Shown one piece after another: positions 62,714-64,000 of a DNA stretch of 64,000 nt (within the stretch, counting starts at the first letter, position 1; each line of letters begins with the position of its first letter). A program made the translations under genes and the position numbers. The notes beneath the pieces are model-generated. The model was not told the DNA's origin. It saw only the letters and a program-made list of their open reading frames with translations, and did not search any database. The DNA comes from Streptomyces sp. ISL-100 (GTDB lineage Bacteria; Actinomycetota; Actinomycetes; Streptomycetales; Streptomycetaceae): the NCBI RefSeq assembly GCF_018614615.1, contig NZ_JAGGOK010000012.1, positions 124,001 through 188,000 on the forward strand, given 5' to 3'.

Positions 62714-64000
62714 CTACGCCTCGGCGGACGTCTTGCGCGTGTGCAACTGCCGTGCGACCTCGGCGATCGAACCCGACAGGGACGGGTAGACCGTGAACGC
62801 GTTCGCGATCTGTTCCACGGTCAGGTTGTTGTCGACCGCGATCGAAATCGGGTGGATCAGCTCGCTCGCGTGCGGTGAGACGACGCAGCCGCCGACCACG
62901 ATGCCCGTACCGGGACGGCAGAAGATCTTGACGAAGCCGTCGCGGATGCCCTGCATCTTCGCGCGCGGGTTGCGCAGCAGCGGCAGCTTCACGACGCGCG
63001 CCTCGATCTTGCCCGAGTCCACGTCCGACTGGCTGTAGCCGACCGTCGCGATCTCGGGGTCGGTGAAGACGTTCGCCGAGACGGTCTTGAGGTTGAGCGG
63101 AGTCACCGCGTCGCCCAGGAAGTGGTACATCGCGATCCGGCCCTGCATGGCCGCGACCGACGCGAGCGCGAAGACACCGGTGACGTCACCGGCCGCGTAC
63201 ACGCCCGGCGCGCTGGTGCGCGAAACCCGGTCGGTCAGGATGTGGCCCGAGTCCTTCAGCCGGACCCCGGCCTCCTCCAGCCCCATGTCCGCGGAGTTCG
63301 GGATGGCGCCGACGGCCATCAGGCAGTGCGTACCGCTGATGACACGCCCGTCGGAGAGAGTCACTTCCACGCGGTCGCCGACGCGCTTGGCGGACTCGGC
63401 GCGCGAGCGGGCCATGACGTTCATGCCGCGCCGCCGGAAGACGTCCTCCAGGACGGCGGCGGCGTCCGGGTCCTCGCCGGGCAGCACGCGGTCGCGGGAG
63501 GAGACGAGGGTGACGCGCGAGCCGAGCGCCTGGTACGCGCCGGCGAACTCCGCGCCCGTGACACCGGAGCCGACCACGATGAGCTCCTCGGGGAGCTCGT
63601 CCAGGTCGTACACCTGCGTCCAGTTCAGGATCCGCTCGCCGTCCGGGAGCGCGTCGGGAATCTCGCGCGGGTGCCCGCCCGTCGCGATCAGTACGGCGTC
63701 GGCGGTGAGACGCTCCTCAATGCCGTCGCTGTACGTCACGACGACCGTGCGTGAGCCGTCCGAGCCCTGCTGGCCCTCGATGCGACCGCGGCCGCGCAGC
63801 ACGCGCGCGCCCGCGCGCGTGACGGAAGCGGTGATGTCGTGGGACTGCGCGAGCGCGAGGCGCTTCACACGGCGGTTGACCTTGCCCAGGTCCACGCCGA
63901 CCACCCGGGCCGCCTGCTCCACGTGCGGCGTGTCGTCGGCGACGATGATGCCCAACTCCTCGTACGAAGAGTCGAAGGTCGTCATCACCTCGGCCGTTGC
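62714..64000 (-). CDS. lpdA: NAD(P)H-quinone dehydrogenase/flavoprotein disulfide reductase (partial)
   Basis: The C-terminal 428 residues of a class I pyridine-nucleotide disulfide oxidoreductase; the N-terminal FAD-binding part lies beyond the window edge, and the frame is open to base 64000. Visible are the NAD(P)H loop VVGSGVTGAEFAGAYQALG, the second FAD motif APGVYAAGDVTGVFALAS, and the dimer domain ending LSGSIAEVARQL. It resembles mycobacterial LpdA (quinone reductase) rather than true lipoamide dehydrogenase because the His-x-x-x-x-Glu pair is replaced near HASELIHP. The redox cysteines cannot be seen. Confidence 0.88.
   Translation of the reverse strand, partial: ATAEVMTTFDSSYEELGIIVADDTPHVEQAARVVGVDLGKVNRRVKRLALAQSHDITASVTRAGARVLRGRGRIEGQQGSDGSRTVVVTYSDGIEERLTADAVLIATGGHPREIPDALPDGERILNWTQVYDLDELPEELIVVGSGVTGAEFAGAYQALGSRVTLVSSRDRVLPGEDPDAAAVLEDVFRRRGMNVMARSRAESAKRVGDRVEVTLSDGRVISGTHCLMAVGAIPNSADMGLEEAGVRLKDSGHILTDRVSRTSAPGVYAAGDVTGVFALASVAAMQGRIAMYHFLGDAVTPLNLKTVSANVFTDPEIATVGYSQSDVDSGKIEARVVKLPLLRNPRAKMQGIRDGFVKIFCRPGTGIVVGGCVVSPHASELIHPISIAVDNNLTVEQIANAFTVYPSLSGSIAEVARQLHTRKTSAEA

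Overview
The window is chromosomal DNA of a Streptomyces (very high GC, third codon positions almost all G or C, many GTG starts, mycothiol and propionyl-CoA carboxylase genes, class E sortase-type LAXTG signal). From memory, the gene order pckG, hemolysin III, yyaL-like, mca, greA, ilvA, metB, msrA, L,D-transpeptidase, hutH, GGDEF, cya, birA, pccB/pccE, maf, accA2, deoR, lpdA follows the core region of S. coelicolor around SCO4980 down to SCO4919, so most of the window is conserved core interrupted by strain-specific inserts.

Layout. 0-2.5 kb: end of an unidentified gene, a solute-binding/VWA lipoprotein and a membrane protein in one overlapping operon. 2.5-6.1 kb: PEP carboxykinase, hemolysin III and a TetR regulator. 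6.1-12.9 kb: a divergent glycan locus with two family-2 glycosyltransferases on one side and a GT39-like membrane glycosyltransferase plus a secreted copper-radical oxidase (GlxA-like) on the other. 13-20 kb: thioredoxin-domain YyaL protein, a lone serine recombinase, and a 1,076-residue NTPase/TPR protein. 20-29.6 kb: mca, greA, a DrrAB-type ABC exporter, threonine dehydratase, MarR, a sigma-like protein, metB and a TPR-like membrane protein.

29.7-38 kb: msrA with a sigma-R type promoter, then a variable stretch with acetyltransferases, a second copy of the TPR-like protein, a zinc alcohol dehydrogenase with divergent XRE regulator, and an ABM-truncated haemoglobin fusion. 38-40.3 kb: an IS200/IS605-type TnpB element sits directly against a decayed FtsX permease/ATPase gene. 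40.3-51 kb: sigma-E type L,D-transpeptidase, LAXTG mini-protein, hutH, GAF-GGDEF diguanylate cyclase, enoyl-CoA hydratase, adenylate cyclase with a large low-complexity N-terminus, biotin ligase and propionyl-CoA carboxylase beta and epsilon.

51-59.6 kb: SGNH hydrolase with divergent TetR, a 42-codon membrane peptide, a vapBC module, maf, a decayed MocR regulator, and the biotin-carrying alpha chain accA2 that pairs with pccB/pccE and is the substrate of birA. 59.7-62.7 kb: an insert carrying a DUF3800-like protein and a large protein with a ParB/DGQHR-like motif, the best candidate for an undescribed system. The window ends inside lpdA.

Metabolic theme: propionyl/acetyl-CoA carboxylation, gluconeogenesis (pckG) and amino-acid use (ilvA, metB, hutH). 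Redox theme: mca, msrA, YyaL, lpdA. Many genes look leaderless, with a TANNNT or GACAAT box about seven bases before the ATG. Convergent pairs are separated by strong hairpins. Four copies of a REP-like repeat lie at gene ends, one of them in the 5' end of a lipoprotein gene.
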